The notes beneath the pieces were generated by a model that saw only the letters and a list, made by a program, of their open reading frames with translations, did no database searches and had not been told where the DNA came from. From the NCBI GenBank assembly GCA_018830745.1, contig JAHJRU010000184.1, forward strand, positions 1-5,392: DNA of 5,392 nt. Reading direction: 5' to 3'. This DNA is from Chloroflexota bacterium (lineage in GTDB: Bacteria; Chloroflexota; Dehalococcoidia; Dehalococcoidales; JAHJRU01). Positions 5,200-5,392 of this stretch are shown piece by piece. Within the stretch, counting starts at the first letter, position 1. Every line of letters begins with the position of its first letter. Made by a program: the position numbers and the translations under genes.

Positions 5200-5392
5200 T
5201 CACCGGAGTAATTTACCCGAGATAATTGCTCTCTGGATGGTTGGCGTGCCTTCTTCAAAAAATAGCGCACGGCAGTCACGGTATATCCGCTCCACCGGCA
5301 AGCCCTGAAAATAGCCCAGACCACCATGCACCTCGATTGCCTGGTCAGAAACCTTCCGAACCATATCGGCGGCAAACAGCTTGCACATAGCC
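5200..5392 (-). CDS. Acyl-CoA dehydrogenase, C-terminal end (partial)
   Basis: The last 63 codons of a gene that continues beyond the right edge; the true start is outside the window, and the Met at 5388 is internal, preceded by an in-frame Ala codon. The segment fits the C-terminal four-helix domain of FAD-dependent acyl-CoA dehydrogenases, which oxidise acyl-CoA to trans-2-enoyl-CoA and pass electrons to electron transfer flavoprotein. Visible motifs are QAIEVHGGLGY (flavin contact across the dimer), PVERIYRDCRA, and FFEEGTPTIQRAIISGKLL. In the last one, the Glu before Gly-Thr is at the usual position of the catalytic base in many family members. Chain-length preference cannot be judged from this part. 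The TGA at 5202-5200 lies 89 bases before the fbp ATG, on the same strand. No terminator with a T-tract lies between them, so read-through into fbp is possible. Confidence 0.9.
   Translation of the reverse strand, partial: AMCKLFAADMVRKVSDQAIEVHGGLGYFQGLPVERIYRDCRALFFEEGTPTIQRAIISGKLLR

Overview
The window looks like chromosomal housekeeping DNA from a bacterium, most probably a Chloroflexota lineage of the Dehalococcoidia type. That placement is an inference. It rests on an archaeal-style bifunctional fructose-1,6-bisphosphate aldolase/phosphatase in a bacterial gene set, on a DnaN and MoaA of that general flavour, and on moderate GC. No marker gene settles it.

Bases 1-135 (+ strand) hold the last 44 codons of a gene that enters from the left, probably a nitronate monooxygenase. 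Bases 136-659 form a degraded stretch with no intact gene. On the minus strand it carries a recognisable remnant of a HAD-superfamily phosphatase (MtnX/phosphoserine-phosphatase-like). That remnant is broken by an in-frame TAA and lacks the parts carrying motif I and motifs III/IV. A short plus-strand reading frame of unknown meaning (498-737) runs into the 3' end of dnaN.

Bases 660-5392 are a compact series of minus-strand genes. In transcription order they are: the C-terminal end of an acyl-CoA dehydrogenase (cut by the right edge), a class V fructose-1,6-bisphosphatase/aldolase, an XTP/dITP diphosphatase (RdgB/HAM1), moaA, moaC and dnaN. Gaps are 73, 6, 71, 2 and 59 bases. The fbp-rdgB and moaA-moaC pairs are tight enough for translational coupling. 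The 73-, 71- and 59-base gaps leave room for extra promoters, and reasonable promoter-like sequences lie before moaA and dnaN. An 11-bp inverted repeat enclosing a smaller hairpin lies just before the fbp ribosome binding site.

Functionally the run mixes central carbon metabolism (gluconeogenic hexose phosphate formation), nucleotide-pool cleaning, the first two steps of molybdenum cofactor synthesis (MoaA and MoaC together make cyclic pyranopterin monophosphate from GTP) and the replication sliding clamp. No CRISPR array, insertion sequence, tRNA, rRNA or defence system was seen. I found no convincing undescribed system. The least ordinary items are the decayed gene region at 136-660, the structured fbp leader and the placement of dnaN behind moaC.
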